A stretch of DNA of 64,000 nucleotides. It comes from Pelosinus sp. IPA-1 (GTDB taxonomy: Bacteria > Bacillota > Negativicutes > DSM-13327). The position numbers and the translations under genes were made by a program. Below are positions 27,045 through 36,900 of the stretch, one piece after another. The stretch's first letter is position 1, and each line of letters starts with the position of its first letter. The stretch lies in the NCBI RefSeq assembly GCF_030269905.1, contig NZ_BSVC01000005.1:186001-250000 (forward strand), written 5' to 3'. The notes beneath the pieces were generated by a model. It did not search any database. It saw only the letters and a list, made by a program, of their open reading frames with translations, and was not told the origin of the DNA.

Positions 27045-27884
27045 TTATCGATACCGATTGATAACTAACTCTAATCGCTTGGCTGTACTATTAATCTCCT
27101 CAAGAGTAGACATTATTTCCTGGGTAGATGCTGCCTGCTGTTGACTTACAGACCCAGTTATCTCGGTAGCTTTACCCATTTCCATCACAGCATTATTCAT
27201 TTCTTGTAACGTTTTTTGAATTTTTTTCATTGCATCTTGTGACTGATCAGACAGTTTGCGAACCTCTTCTGCCACTACGGCAAAGCCACGACCATGTTCT
27301 CCCGCCCTAGCTGCCTCAATGGCAGCATTTAAACCTAGGAGATTCGTTTGAGCAGCAATGGCTTTTATAAATTCCAATAGTTCGGTAGTCTGACGGGTTT
27401 TATCGTTCATTTCTTGAGCCAACTTAATACTATTTTGTCCAGATTCCGCTAGATCAGATGCCCCCTGCGCCACTTGTTCAACATTGTTGGTAGCATAACC
27501 AGTGGCCTCTGTCAATTTCTCAACGATATCAATCATATCCATGGTGTTCTGAGCATCTATACCAGAACTCAGCGTACCCACAATCTTACCATTTTGATAG
27601 ATAGGGACGAAGATTGTTTTAAGTTGGCGGCCATAAATTTCTTTCGGTATATCTGCATAATTGGCTTTACCTGTTTTTATACATTCTTCAATTCTCCCTA
27701 TGCCCTTAATCGGCTTGCCTACTGGCAAATTAATTTCAAAACCTTTCGCTTGGTGAGATCCTAAATACTCATTTAAATCAGTTAATCCCACTGCCATGTC
27801 TTCCCGTGCGATTTGATTCAAATATGGCAATACTAATTTAAATGCCTCTAATATGGGGATTTTTTCATTTTCCTGTTTTTCCAT
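27045..27884 (-). CDS. soluble methyl-accepting chemotaxis protein
   Basis: 279 residues with no membrane helix. The N-terminal half is a small sensor domain ([35 protein letters not shown]). The C-terminal half is a short signalling coil with the conserved [20 protein letters not shown] tip. It lacks the long flanking helices that carry full methylation sites, so it belongs to the short cytosolic class. ATG at 27884 follows AGGAATGG; earlier in-frame starts lack sites. The signal is unknown. Confidence 0.88.
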   Translation of the reverse strand: MEKQENEKIPILEAFKLVLPYLNQIAREDMAVGLTDLNEYLGSHQAKGFEINLPVGKPIKGIGRIEECIKTGKANYADIPKEIYGRQLKTIFVPIYQNGKIVGTLSSGIDAQNTMDMIDIVEKLTEATGYATNNVEQVAQGASDLAESGQNSIKLAQEMNDKTRQTTELLEFIKAIAAQTNLLGLNAAIEAARAGEHGRGFAVVAEEVRKLSDQSQDAMKKIQKTLQEMNNAVMEMGKATEITGSVSQQQAASTQEIMSTLEEINSTAKRLELVINRYR

Positions 27885-27939
27885 AATGGCAACCATTCCT
27901 TTCGTTGTAGTGCACAAAAATGACAAAACGCTGATATTC

Positions 27940-27982
27940 TAGGAGGGTCTGGTTTACAAATTACGTAGCCCAGACCCTCCTA
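27940..27982. terminator. inverted repeat after the MFS gene
   Basis: TAGGAGGGTCTGG and its complement, 13-base arms with a 17-base loop, 32 bases after the MFS stop. It may terminate the MFS transcript; the T-tract is poor. Confidence 0.55.
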
Positions 27983-28014
27983 TTGAATAGCACTTAAATC
28001 TTTGGTAGTTTTAA

Positions 28015-29274
28015 TTAAATCTCAGTCGTTGGTGTAAGATGCACATCAACTTTCTTAGGTAATTTTACTAAAGATACAACTAAAGCGGTGAAGACTAATG
28101 CACCGCCCATAAAGACGAATGCAGCATTATAACCTGACATGCCAACCAAATATCCAATGATAATCGGAGATAAGATACCACCTATACTACCACCTGCATT
28201 CATAACGCCGGTAGCCATACCTACATAACTGCGTTTAACCGATTCCATTGGCATAGCCCATAAGGGACCAAACGCCATACCTACAAGAAATCCTGTGCAA
28301 ACTAGAAGTCCCATAGCAACATTTTCTGTTGGGGCTGCAACCACACCATAAAGCACTGGCCCAGCTGCTAAATTCACAAGAATTGCCTGGGTTTTGCGGT
28401 GGCCGCTAAACACCTTATCGGAAAGCCATCCACCAAATGGTTGGGCAATCCCCAATGCTAAGAATGGCAATCCCGAGAAGATACCCATTTTCACCAATTC
28501 AAAACCACGTGCTTTCACTAAATAACTGGGGAGCCAGGATAATAAACCAAAGAATGCACACATAAAGCCGAAATAAGTAAGGGCCAATAAACAAATATTC
28601 CGATTTTTTAGTACACTCATCAGTCCTACACTCGTTTCATCTGACGTTGACTGGGCTATTTCTACTTGTCCATTTTTTATATACTCAAATTCCTCTTTCG
28701 ATATAGTAGGATCCTCTTCCGGAGAATTTTTTACTAGGAAATGTAACAAGGGAAGAATTATAAAGCCTAATCCACCAAAAATATAAAAAAGCGCATGCCA
28801 GCCCCAGAGACCAATAATAGCCACAGCGATTGACGGTGCAATCGCAGGACCGAAGGAACATGCTGAGGTAAAGATTGCATTAGCAGTTGCCCTTTCTTGA
28901 TTGGGAAACCAGTTGCTATTTAGTTTGAAGGCGCAAGGAGGCTGAAGACCTTCGCCAATACCAAAGAGAACACGTACGATAAAAAATTGGGAAAATGAAC
29001 GAGCTACCCCTGTAGCCATTGTCATAATCGACCACCATACTAAGGCAACAAGCAGCACCTTTTTGGGCCCAACTTTGTCGCTCAGATAGCCACCTGGTAT
29101 CTGAAAGATGGTATATGTAATAAAAAATGCACTAAATAGATATCCGACTTGTTCTGGAGATAGTGAAAATTCCTTGGATATGAGGGGCATAGCTACCGAC
29201 AAATTTACCCGATCGAGAAATGCTACGAAAAATACGATCCATGATACCGCTAAAACTACCCAGCGTTTTTTCAT
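28015..29274 (-). CDS. MFS transporter, anion:cation symporter (ACS) type
   Basis: 419 residues with 12 membrane helices. The opening WIVFFVAFLDRVNLSVAMP and RVLFGIGEGLQPPCAF match the ACS group, which imports sugar acids and related organic anions (hexuronates, glucarate, phthalate). ATG at 29274 follows AGGAGGAAGGGTC. It is a single gene between the chemoreceptor and the cysteine desulfidase operon. The substrate is not resolved. Confidence 0.88.
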   Translation of the reverse strand: MKKRWVVLAVSWIVFFVAFLDRVNLSVAMPLISKEFSLSPEQVGYLFSAFFITYTIFQIPGGYLSDKVGPKKVLLVALVWWSIMTMATGVARSFSQFFIVRVLFGIGEGLQPPCAFKLNSNWFPNQERATANAIFTSACSFGPAIAPSIAVAIIGLWGWHALFYIFGGLGFIILPLLHFLVKNSPEEDPTISKEEFEYIKNGQVEIAQSTSDETSVGLMSVLKNRNICLLALTYFGFMCAFFGLLSWLPSYLVKARGFELVKMGIFSGLPFLALGIAQPFGGWLSDKVFSGHRKTQAILVNLAAGPVLYGVVAAPTENVAMGLLVCTGFLVGMAFGPLWAMPMESVKRSYVGMATGVMNAGGSIGGILSPIIIGYLVGMSGYNAAFVFMGGALVFTALVVSLVKLPKKVDVHLTPTTEI

Positions 29275-29375
29275 ATGACCCTTCCTCCTATTATTGCATT
29301 GGTTTAGTTACGTTAAAATTCCAATACTAAAATCCCCTTGCACGTACCCCACACCCTCGTTTTATGATCTGAAAG

Positions 29376-30641
29376 TTACTTTCCTATCATAATATTAAGA
29401 ATTTCTACATCAGTGGATTTCATGCCATAGCGGCCCATACGACCGATATTCTGGATTGTATGTTCATAATCTTTCTCTACAAGTCCTTCTCCGAATGGAA
29501 AGACCAGATTGCTTTTTGCCATTTCATAGCCCATGATACCCGCATCTACTGCGCTGGAAATTTTAGCTGCGCACGAAGCCTTGGCCCCATCGCACACAAT
29601 GCCGCCCACATTCCCCAGAGCATTGATGATGGTCTTTCCGATGACATCATAATCCGCACCATTCAGATAAGCAATGCCACAAGCCGCAGATGCTCCGGCC
29701 GATACAGCTCCACAGTAAGCAGACAGGTTTCCAATATAACGTTTCTGATGAAGGGACAACAGATTTGTCAGAACAAGAGCTCGATAAAGGATATCTACTT
29801 CTGCTCCCATATCTTCAGCATAAACAACAACCGGCATCGTACAGGTGATCCCCTGGTTTCCGCTTCCTGAGTTGATGACTACAGGGAGGGCACATCCATT
29901 CATTCTCGCATCAGAACCTGCCGCTGCCGCCGCTCTTGCCCTGATCCGCACATCATTACCGCCAAGTTTCAGGAAAGTCTGCCCCACTTGGGCCCCCCAT
30001 TTATTGGTCAAGCCTTCTTCTGATATAGCAGAATTGTACTTAATCTGTCTACTGATGATTTCCCTTACATCATCCAAGTGTACTTCATTGGCAAACTGGA
30101 GTATGTCTCTAATATTGAGCTTTGACCTATCCCCAGACTTTTGAGTTGCAATATCATTCTGTTCAAATACCAACTGACCATTTTTTTCAATTCTGGCTAT
30201 GTGATTGTGCTTGCTTCTGACTTCCACAGCTGCCGTTTCCTGTCCGGCTTTCAATTCTGCGCGGATGTAAAGATTTTCTTCTCCTTCTTCCAGCTCACAG
30301 CTGCAGATTCCCTGACTGTATAACATTTTCGCCTTATCGATGTCTTCCTGTTTTACCTGGCTGATGACCTGAAGCTCCAGTTCTACCTTTCCTGCAACAA
30401 CGCCTAAGATGCCTGCCACTTCGACGCCTTTCTGACCTCCGGAATTAGGTACGACAACTCCCTTAACATTTTTAATTATATTGCCGCTGCAGCGGATAAC
30501 CATCCGTTCCGGCATCTGTCCAAGTACCTCTCTTGCCTTCGCGGCTGTAAACGCAATGGCAATCGGTTCCGTACAGCCCATAGCTGGAATCAACTCTTCT
30601 TTTAATATCCTAACAAAATTATCATATTGAATCTTATCCAT
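29376..30641 (-). CDS. L-cysteine desulfidase family protein (UPF0597/CyuA type)
   Basis: 421 residues. The N-terminal AMGCTEPIAIAFTAAKA is diagnostic of the UPF0597 / serine dehydratase alpha-like family. Several conserved cysteines (GCTEP, NGCALP, AYCGAVSAG, KASCAAK) probably hold a 4Fe-4S cluster. The enzyme breaks L-cysteine into pyruvate, ammonia and hydrogen sulfide in the cytoplasm. ATG at 30641 follows AGGAGAAAG, 27 bases after the ATC hydrolase gene, so the two form an operon. GC content is visibly higher than in neighbouring genes, which could mean recent acquisition. Confidence 0.88.
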   Translation of the reverse strand: MDKIQYDNFVRILKEELIPAMGCTEPIAIAFTAAKAREVLGQMPERMVIRCSGNIIKNVKGVVVPNSGGQKGVEVAGILGVVAGKVELELQVISQVKQEDIDKAKMLYSQGICSCELEEGEENLYIRAELKAGQETAAVEVRSKHNHIARIEKNGQLVFEQNDIATQKSGDRSKLNIRDILQFANEVHLDDVREIISRQIKYNSAISEEGLTNKWGAQVGQTFLKLGGNDVRIRARAAAAAGSDARMNGCALPVVINSGSGNQGITCTMPVVVYAEDMGAEVDILYRALVLTNLLSLHQKRYIGNLSAYCGAVSAGASAACGIAYLNGADYDVIGKTIINALGNVGGIVCDGAKASCAAKISSAVDAGIMGYEMAKSNLVFPFGEGLVEKDYEHTIQNIGRMGRYGMKSTDVEILNIMIGK

Positions 30642-30668
30642 GAGCTTTCTCCTATAGCCATTGCTTAC

Positions 30669-31175
30669 TTATTTGCCCTTTTTAAAAAAAGATACCTGAC
30701 AGGTCTTGCATCCTTTGGCAATAGTATCTCCCAAGTGGAATCCATATCCCATAGCCTTAGCAATACGTCTGTCACCATCCATAGCCATGTCGCATAATTT
30801 CTCGCAGGTTGCATCATCAAAGCCTAAATCCTGCCATGCTTTCACCAGTGGGCAGTGATGGAATTCTATGTCCACTCTTTCCTCAGTTTTTGTCTTGAAT
30901 TCAAGTTCAAAAGTCTTGACGACATTCGGAGTTAGGAAAGTTTCTGCAAAGCATGAAACGTTTTCTGGTTCCTGGCATTTGGCTTTGATTTCGGCGCCCT
31001 GAACCATACCTGTTTCTGAAATAGCTTCACGAATAAATTTTTCTGCGTCTTCTGCCTTCCCTGCTTCTCTGGCCTTTGTGTATGTTAAACCGGTCCAGGT
31101 TGCACGATGTCCCATTGCACCTCTCTGAATGTCTACTACTGGGTCACCTTTGATACTAGTTTTGTTATCAATCAT
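30669..31175 (-). CDS. L-2-amino-thiazoline-4-carboxylate hydrolase family protein
   Basis: 168 residues. The C-terminal motif set FHHCPLVKAWQDLGFDD, CEKLCDMAMDGDRRIAKAMG and DTIAKGCKTCQVSF matches the ATC hydrolase family. The family opens the thiazoline ring on the route to L-cysteine. It is followed at once by a cysteine desulfidase gene, so the operon could take a cyclised cysteine derivative to pyruvate and sulfide. ATG at 31175 follows AAGGAG. A divergent XRE-cupin gene is the probable regulator. Confidence 0.85.
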   Translation of the reverse strand: MIDNKTSIKGDPVVDIQRGAMGHRATWTGLTYTKAREAGKAEDAEKFIREAISETGMVQGAEIKAKCQEPENVSCFAETFLTPNVVKTFELEFKTKTEERVDIEFHHCPLVKAWQDLGFDDATCEKLCDMAMDGDRRIAKAMGYGFHLGDTIAKGCKTCQVSFFKKGK

Positions 31176-31297
31176 ATTCTTTTTCTCCTTTTCTACTTAA
31201 TTCTAACTGTTTAACGAAAATTCAATTAATTTAAGTCTAGCTCATTTAAGCCCGACATCGCCTCCCCTATTCTCACCTTTAATTAAGTATGTTATAA

Positions 31298-31351
31298 TAT
31301 ACGAAAAGTATATAATAACATACAAAAATATGCAATAGCATATTTTTGTAT
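31298..31351. promoter_or_regulatory. paired operators between the ATC hydrolase operon and the XRE-cupin gene
   Basis: Two inverted repeats: TATAC-GAAAA-GTATA at 31298-31312, and ATACAAAAATATGC-AATA-GCATATTTTTGTAT at 31320-31351 with 14-base arms. They lie 30-80 bases before the regulator start and are probably its binding sites. Confidence 0.6.
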
Positions 31352-31381
31352 ACAATAACGCACAAGAGAGAGGGATATATG

Positions 31382-31930
31382 ATGTATGATTTGACACCGA
31401 TAATAGGAGAAAATCTTGCTAAGCTTCGCCGTAAAAAGAGACTTAGTCTTGATAAACTTTCCGAACTTTCGGGAATCAGCAAGGCAATGATTGGACAAAT
31501 CGAGCGAGGAGAATCAAATCCAACTGTTAATACCTTATGGAAGATTGCTTCCGGTCTCCGCGTATCCTTTGGTAAACTGATTGATACAAATCAACCTGCT
31601 ACAGAGTTAGTACGGCTAAACGATATTACTCCAATAATAGATACTGACGGCATGACCTTAGTTCCGTTGTTCTCCTTTGATAACGATAAAGGATTTGAAG
31701 TATTTTCGGTCACTATGGCACCACATTCCGTACATGAAGCCGCCGGTCATGTGGGAGGATCAGAGGAATACGTATTGTCCTTTGAAGGAGATCTTGAGAT
31801 AACCGTGGAAACGGAGACCTATACGCTGACTGCAGGTGATGCAATTCGTTTCAAGTCTGACCAAACACATACGTATCGAAACCATTCCGATAAAATCGTG
31901 AAGTTTCAAACTATCCTCTATTATTCTTGA
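31382..31930 (+). CDS. XRE-family regulator with C-terminal cupin
   Basis: 182 residues. An N-terminal helix-turn-helix (LSLDKLSELSGISKAMIGQI, about 20-40) is joined to a C-terminal cupin with GGSEEYVLSFEGDLEITVE and GDAIRFKSDQTHTYRN. This is the layout of small-molecule-sensing XRE repressors such as PuuR. ATG at 31382 follows GAGAGGG by 7 bases; 31379 is also possible. It is divergent from the ATC hydrolase-desulfidase operon, the likely target; the ligand may be cysteine or a thiazoline. Confidence 0.88.
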   Translation: MYDLTPIIGENLAKLRRKKRLSLDKLSELSGISKAMIGQIERGESNPTVNTLWKIASGLRVSFGKLIDTNQPATELVRLNDITPIIDTDGMTLVPLFSFDNDKGFEVFSVTMAPHSVHEAAGHVGGSEEYVLSFEGDLEITVETETYTLTAGDAIRFKSDQTHTYRNHSDKIVKFQTILYYS

Positions 31931-31972
31931 GATATATTGATCTAGCTACATTCATAGTGCAAAAGATAAAAG

Positions 31973-32019
31973 AAAAAGAGTCTCAGCCCTCGCATTTTGC
32001 AAAGGTTGAGACTCTTTTT
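31973..32019 (+). terminator. terminator of the XRE-cupin gene
   Basis: AAAAAGAGTCTCA pairs with TGAGACTCTTTTT around a 21-base loop. Confidence 0.8.
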
Positions 32020-32183
32020 ATAGCCTTTATTTAAAAATAAATGGGAGTCTATATCTTTTGCTAGATGTATTCATTTTAAAAACCATTTATCCTATAAGAG
32101 TACTTTTCATTGCCGTAATGTATCTAACAGCTTACTATGTTGGTATATTTATGCTTTAGACAATTAAGGAAGGGGTTATAGAT

Positions 32184-33818
32184 TTGGAACTTAAAAGTAA
32201 TATAAAACTTCTATTACTAGTAATTAGTATCAGTTTCGTAGCGCTGGCGTGCCCAGTAAACAGTTCAGCTGAAACCTTGACAGCACAACAAGAGGCATTA
32301 AACACTAACTCAGACTTGGATAAATCAAAAACATCTTTGGTTCAGGAAGCAAGCTCTATACCGCAAAAGGAAATAGATACAACATTAGCACAGGTAAAAA
32401 TCGATGGCAAGTGGGGATTTATTGATAACACTGGAAAGTTTATAATACCTGCAACTTTTGATGAAGTGAGATATTTTCAGGATGGGCTGATAGCTGTTAA
32501 AAGCCAAGGAAAGTGGGGCTATTACGATAAATTCGGACAAGTTATCGTGCCCGTCCAATTTAAAGAAGTAACTGACTACAAAGAAGGTTTTGTGGCGGTA
32601 AAAAATGATAATAATAAATGGGGCTTTTATGATAAAAAAGGTGCGATTATTGTACCAATACAGTTTGAAGAGGTAGCTGGCTTTAAGGATGGTGTAGCTC
32701 TAGTTAAAGATAATAAAAAATGGGGCTTCTATGACAATAAGGGGAATCTGTCAATTCCAGTACAGTTTACAGAAGCAAGTTTCTTTTCGGAAGGCCTGGC
32801 TCCGGTGAAAAGTGATAATAAGTGGGGTTTTATCGACCGAAGCGGAAAAACAGTGATACCTTGCCAATACCAAGAGGTTATGACGTTTAGTGAAGGCTTA
32901 GCGCCTGTAAAGGTTAATGATAAGTGGGGTTATATTGATAAAAGCGGTCGTTTGGTAATCGCTGCACAATTTAAAAGTATTGCACACGGATTTAGCGAAG
33001 GTTTGTCAGCAGTAAATCTTGAAGGAAAATGGAAGTATATTGATAAAAATGGTACTGCTTTATTCGCGGCACCCTTTGATAGCCTTTTCCCCTTCAAAGA
33101 TGGGCTGGCTGAAGTTCGAGTCATAAAAAAAAGTGTAGGCTTTTTTGATGTCGTGGCATTTGCTGTTGGGGCCAGCGCCAATTTTTATGATATAGATACT
33201 AGTGTGATAAAAAGTAACGAAAAGCGCGGTTATATTGATCGGACTGGAAAATTGATTGTGCCGACAAAATATGATCTCGTAAATACCTACGATGAGGATT
33301 TGGCAATTGTAAAGGTTGACGATAAATGGGGCTGTGTTGATAAGAAAGGTACATTTGTAATACCTGCTCAATATGAAGAAATGTCGCAATTCCAAGATGG
33401 TATAGCGAAGGTAAAGATAGATGGTAAGTGGGGTTTTATAAATAAAACCGGAAAATTATTATCAATCTATCAATTTGATGAGGTTTCTCCATTTTCAAAT
33501 GGTTTAGCCGCAGTGAACCGGGAGGGAAAATGGGGATTTCTATCAAAAGAGGGCAAGATTACGATTTCACCACAATTTGATGAAGTTCATAGTTTTAACA
33601 ACGACTTAGCAGTCGTTAAGAAGGATGATCTATGGTGCGTAATCAATATGGATGGAAAAGTTGTCATTCGATCATGGCGTGGCGTCTCAAAAATATCGGA
33701 TTTCTCTACAAGTTTAGCTGCGGTAAAGGTTGATGGAAAATGGGGCTATATGGATACAAACGGAAAATTGGTTATCCAGCCAACCTTTAGTGATGCCGGG
33801 TTATTTTTTGTAAGGTAG
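32184..33818 (+). CDS. secreted WG-repeat protein
   Basis: 544 residues. A signal peptide (about 1-28, LLLLVISISFVALACPVNSS) may be cleaved after SSA. From about 70 to the end there are roughly 13 WG_beta_rep units, each near 36-40 residues, of the form KWGF-ID-GK-IP-F-EV. One unit near residues 315-340 is degenerate. The fold is probably a beta-propeller-like or solenoid surface for protein contact; no enzyme motif is visible. TTG at 32184 follows AAGGAAGGGG by 8 bases. It stands alone, with a strong terminator downstream. Confidence 0.88.
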   Translation: MELKSNIKLLLLVISISFVALACPVNSSAETLTAQQEALNTNSDLDKSKTSLVQEASSIPQKEIDTTLAQVKIDGKWGFIDNTGKFIIPATFDEVRYFQDGLIAVKSQGKWGYYDKFGQVIVPVQFKEVTDYKEGFVAVKNDNNKWGFYDKKGAIIVPIQFEEVAGFKDGVALVKDNKKWGFYDNKGNLSIPVQFTEASFFSEGLAPVKSDNKWGFIDRSGKTVIPCQYQEVMTFSEGLAPVKVNDKWGYIDKSGRLVIAAQFKSIAHGFSEGLSAVNLEGKWKYIDKNGTALFAAPFDSLFPFKDGLAEVRVIKKSVGFFDVVAFAVGASANFYDIDTSVIKSNEKRGYIDRTGKLIVPTKYDLVNTYDEDLAIVKVDDKWGCVDKKGTFVIPAQYEEMSQFQDGIAKVKIDGKWGFINKTGKLLSIYQFDEVSPFSNGLAAVNREGKWGFLSKEGKITISPQFDEVHSFNNDLAVVKKDDLWCVINMDGKVVIRSWRGVSKISDFSTSLAAVKVDGKWGYMDTNGKLVIQPTFSDAGLFFVR

Positions 33819-33891
33819 TTGAGTCTTCTAGTGTAAGAAGAATTCACCGCCTTACACATCTCAATGAATCACCGATAAACTTATTTACATA

Positions 33892-33933
33892 CGAAAAATC
33901 CTGATAAGTAGTTATACTTATCAGGATTTTTCG
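33892..33933. terminator. bidirectional terminator
   Basis: CGAAAAATCCTGATAAGTA and its complement, 19-base arms, between the convergent WG-repeat and M20 genes. Confidence 0.85.
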
Positions 33934-33937
33934 TTAT

Positions 33938-33970
33938 TCCCAATAATACAGTTCTGTGCATCATTGGGAA
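33938..33970 (-). repeat. 3'-end dispersed repeat, copy 2
   Basis: Reverse strand TGATGCACAGAACTGTAT, flanked by TTCCCAAT/ATTGGGAA arms. It is the second of four similar elements and again lies beside a terminator, downstream of a minus-strand gene. Confidence 0.5.
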
Positions 33971-34016
33971 TAGAGAAATTATAACACCTTTAACCACATG
34001 ATTCCTCGGGTTGCAA

Positions 34017-35201
34017 CTACGCCCGCTTAACTTGCGCCTTGAATTCATCATAAATCTTTTCGCGCAGTTTAGCATCAGTAAGAATGTCCCATGCCGTCAT
34101 TGCCAGGCCTTGGGCCGCTTTTATAACTACCTCGTCAGCGCGTTTTGAAACCGCTGCTTCTTTAAAAGCAGAAGAATGTCCAACTACATCTTCCGGAGCA
34201 ATCCATAAGTATTCATGAATGCTAGGCGTTTCTATCGATACATTCCCAATATCCGATGAACCAACAGATTCGCCAGGCTCAGGATAATTCATTGTCTCGC
34301 CAAGTATAGCCATATTTGCTTTGAAAGACTCTCCCATAGTCAAATTGGGATAGCGCTCCGCGAATATTAATTCTAGTTTGACATTAACTTTGGCGCCAGT
34401 CACGGCGGCGGATAATTCGGCTATCCGTTTTAAATCTTCAATCATTGTCAGCAAATACGATCTGGTTTTTGCACGAACCGTAAACGACGCGGCGGCATAT
34501 TCAGGAACGATATTGTCTGCCAGGCCACCAGCGGTAATTATGCCGTTGATCTTCGGGTCTTGCTTCTGTTGCCAAGTCTGACGCAGGATATCAATGTTAT
34601 TAAAAAAACTGATCAAAGATGTTAACGCATTAATGCCTTTTTCCGGTCTGGCCGAATGTGCTGCCTTGCCTAAGAATTCAATTGCAAAGGTCACGCAGGC
34701 AAGACCGCCGCGCCCAATTATATTTTTGGTGCTGGGATGTACCATCATGGAGAAATCGATATCTTTAAACAGCCCTTGATCAACCATGATGATTTTCCCG
34801 CCGCCGCTTTCTTCAGCCGGTGCTCCGAATACGACTATTTCTCCGTCCACCTGATCCATGAACTTGGATAAACCAATCGCTGCTCCTACAGCGTTGGCGG
34901 CAATCACATTGTGGCCGCAGGCATGGCCAGCGCCTTTCAACGCATCATATTCCGCAATTATCGCTACCCTCGGACCTTTATTACGGCCAGCGAATACCGC
35001 TCTGTATGCGGTATCCATACCGCATATAGGACTTTCTACCTGAAATCCATGCCGTTTTAACAATTCAATCTGCCATTTGGCGGCTTGATGTTCCTCAAAG
35101 GCAACTTCGGGATGAGAATGAATTTTATGACTAAGCTCCACAAGGTCAGTCTTAATGCTTTCAATTTCGGATAAAATCCTGCTTTTTATTGATTTTTCCA
35201 T
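34017..35201 (-). CDS. M20-family amidohydrolase (aminoacylase/AbgB type)
   Basis: 394 residues. Metal-binding motifs of M20D are visible: GAGHACGHN near 94-102, PAEESGGGK near 130 and a late GSSDIGNVS. ATG at 35201 follows GAGG by 9 bases; the longer ATG at 35222 has no site. It hydrolyses an N-acyl or N-aryl amide in the cytoplasm. The YfcC-type carrier encoded 115 bases upstream probably brings in the substrate or exports a product. The exact amide is unknown. Confidence 0.88.
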   Translation of the reverse strand: MEKSIKSRILSEIESIKTDLVELSHKIHSHPEVAFEEHQAAKWQIELLKRHGFQVESPICGMDTAYRAVFAGRNKGPRVAIIAEYDALKGAGHACGHNVIAANAVGAAIGLSKFMDQVDGEIVVFGAPAEESGGGKIIMVDQGLFKDIDFSMMVHPSTKNIIGRGGLACVTFAIEFLGKAAHSARPEKGINALTSLISFFNNIDILRQTWQQKQDPKINGIITAGGLADNIVPEYAAASFTVRAKTRSYLLTMIEDLKRIAELSAAVTGAKVNVKLELIFAERYPNLTMGESFKANMAILGETMNYPEPGESVGSSDIGNVSIETPSIHEYLWIAPEDVVGHSSAFKEAAVSKRADEVVIKAAQGLAMTAWDILTDAKLREKIYDEFKAQVKRA

Positions 35202-35316
35202 TAACCAAAGCCTCACTTCCATTAATTTATGATATCAGAACAACATCCAATTCTTTTTCTACATACGCGTTTCACTGACAAAACGATTTCATCAGGTCTG
35301 TGCTCAGATTTTCTTA

Positions 35317-36717
35317 TTAATAGCCGATAACATAAGCGATAATCACGAATATTCCGCCGATGCCTATCCAGATAAAAAACAGTGGCCATACCCACTTTAT
35401 CCATCGTTCAAAGGGAATTTTAGCTGTCGCCAACGCTCCCATTGTAGCCGCCGAAGTAGGCAGAATCACATGAGTCATACCATCGGCACATTGGAACATC
35501 AATACTGCCGTTTGCCTGGTAATGTGCAAAAGATCGGCTACTGGAGCCATGATCGGCATAGTTGCCATCGCCATTCCCGATGCAGATACAATAATTAAAC
35601 TAATAATTACATTAACTACGTACATGCCGATCGGCTGAAGAAGCCCTGGCAGAAACGCGATACTTGACGAAAGATAAAAAATAATAGAATCCACAATCTT
35701 CCCATCTTCAAAAACCACAATAATAGTACGTGCAAAACCAACCACCAGTGCGCCAAAAATAATCCCCTTAGCGCCTTCAATAAAGATTCGGGAGACTTGA
35801 TTGGGCGTATAACCAGCTACAAAACCACTCAAAACCCCCATCGTCAGAAAGAGTGCCGCCATTTCGTCTATCCACCATTTTTTGGCCGTCACACCATACA
35901 ACAACCCGGCTAAACCACTAATGACAATTGCCAACACTGCATAATGATGCGGTTTCAAATCTGGTAAAACCGCAGCCTTCTCATCCACTTCATTTATTTC
36001 CGTTAAGTCGTTCAAAATATCTTTTGATGGATCGGCTTTTACTTTATACGCATAGCGCAAAATATAAATACTGGTTGTAATAAGTAGCACTACCAACATA
36101 GCAGCGCGCAACCACATTCCAGAAAAAAGTGGCACCTGGGCGATGGCTTGAGCGATTCCCACGCCAAAGGGATTCATCAAGCCTGCGGTAAAACCAGCGT
36201 GCGCTCCCAACAAGACCATCGCTGTACCGGTTAAAACATCAAATCCCAGAGAACGCGCCATTAGAATACCAATCGGTATAAATACTAATACCTCATTTGA
36301 CATCCCCATGGTAAAACCACCAACTGAGAATGCGCTTAGAAAAATGGGCACTACCCAGCCCTCACGACCGCGCAAGGCCCTAGCCATACGGCCTGTAAAA
36401 GCAGCAATCATTTCTGTTCTTGTAATAATTTCAAAGGCGCCACCGATAATAATTACAAAATAAACGACATCAGCCGCTTTCATAAGTCCCTTGAACAACT
36501 TTAAAGGCACCTCATACAGAGGTAGCGGTTGACTTGCAACAAAATGGTATGTACCTGGTACAATGACCATGCGTCCTGCTGCGTCTTTGACGCGGTTAAA
36601 TTCACCGGCTGGAATAATATAGGTCAGAATGCCGGCAACAAGAACGAGCAATACCAACAATACAAAGGTATGTGGCATTGAAAAACGCTTTTTATTATCC
36701 AACAACGGAATCCTCAT
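35317..36717 (-). CDS. YfcC-family membrane carrier
   Basis: 466 residues with about 12 membrane helices. FVLLVLLVLVAGILTYIIPA at the start, GGFTMGMSNEVLVFIPIGI and GLMNPFGVGIAQAIAQVP match the YfcC/DcuC-like family, which includes arginine-ornithine and dicarboxylate carriers. ATG at 36717 follows AAAGGAGG. It is first in a two-gene operon with the M20 amidohydrolase. A strong hairpin in the leader and a divergent LysR gene suggest regulation at two levels. Confidence 0.87.
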   Translation of the reverse strand: MRIPLLDNKKRFSMPHTFVLLVLLVLVAGILTYIIPAGEFNRVKDAAGRMVIVPGTYHFVASQPLPLYEVPLKLFKGLMKAADVVYFVIIIGGAFEIITRTEMIAAFTGRMARALRGREGWVVPIFLSAFSVGGFTMGMSNEVLVFIPIGILMARSLGFDVLTGTAMVLLGAHAGFTAGLMNPFGVGIAQAIAQVPLFSGMWLRAAMLVVLLITTSIYILRYAYKVKADPSKDILNDLTEINEVDEKAAVLPDLKPHHYAVLAIVISGLAGLLYGVTAKKWWIDEMAALFLTMGVLSGFVAGYTPNQVSRIFIEGAKGIIFGALVVGFARTIIVVFEDGKIVDSIIFYLSSSIAFLPGLLQPIGMYVVNVIISLIIVSASGMAMATMPIMAPVADLLHITRQTAVLMFQCADGMTHVILPTSAATMGALATAKIPFERWIKWVWPLFFIWIGIGGIFVIIAYVIGY

Positions 36718-36855
36718 TCTTTTCCTCCTTTTCTTTGTTGAAATATTCACCATGCAAATTCATCGATTTAGCAAAGTAAAATGATTACATTTAATTCTTT
36801 TCTATGTTAACAGGACTGTTTGGCCCTGACAATCGAAAGCCTTCTCTCTTTAAAA

Positions 36856-36900
36856 CAATGAAGCTAATGGCAACTCATTAATTTGCCATTAGCTTCATTG
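36856..36900 (-). promoter_or_regulatory. leader hairpin upstream of the YfcC gene (attenuator-like)
   Basis: CAATGAAGCTAATGGCAA and its complement form an 18-bp stem with a 9-base loop. On the reverse strand it is followed by TTTT. It lies about 140 bases before the yfcC start, in the gap between two divergent genes, where no gene end needs a terminator. A leader terminator or the end of a small RNA are the options. The upstream leader (36900-37025) has no match to a riboswitch class that I recognise. Confidence 0.5.
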
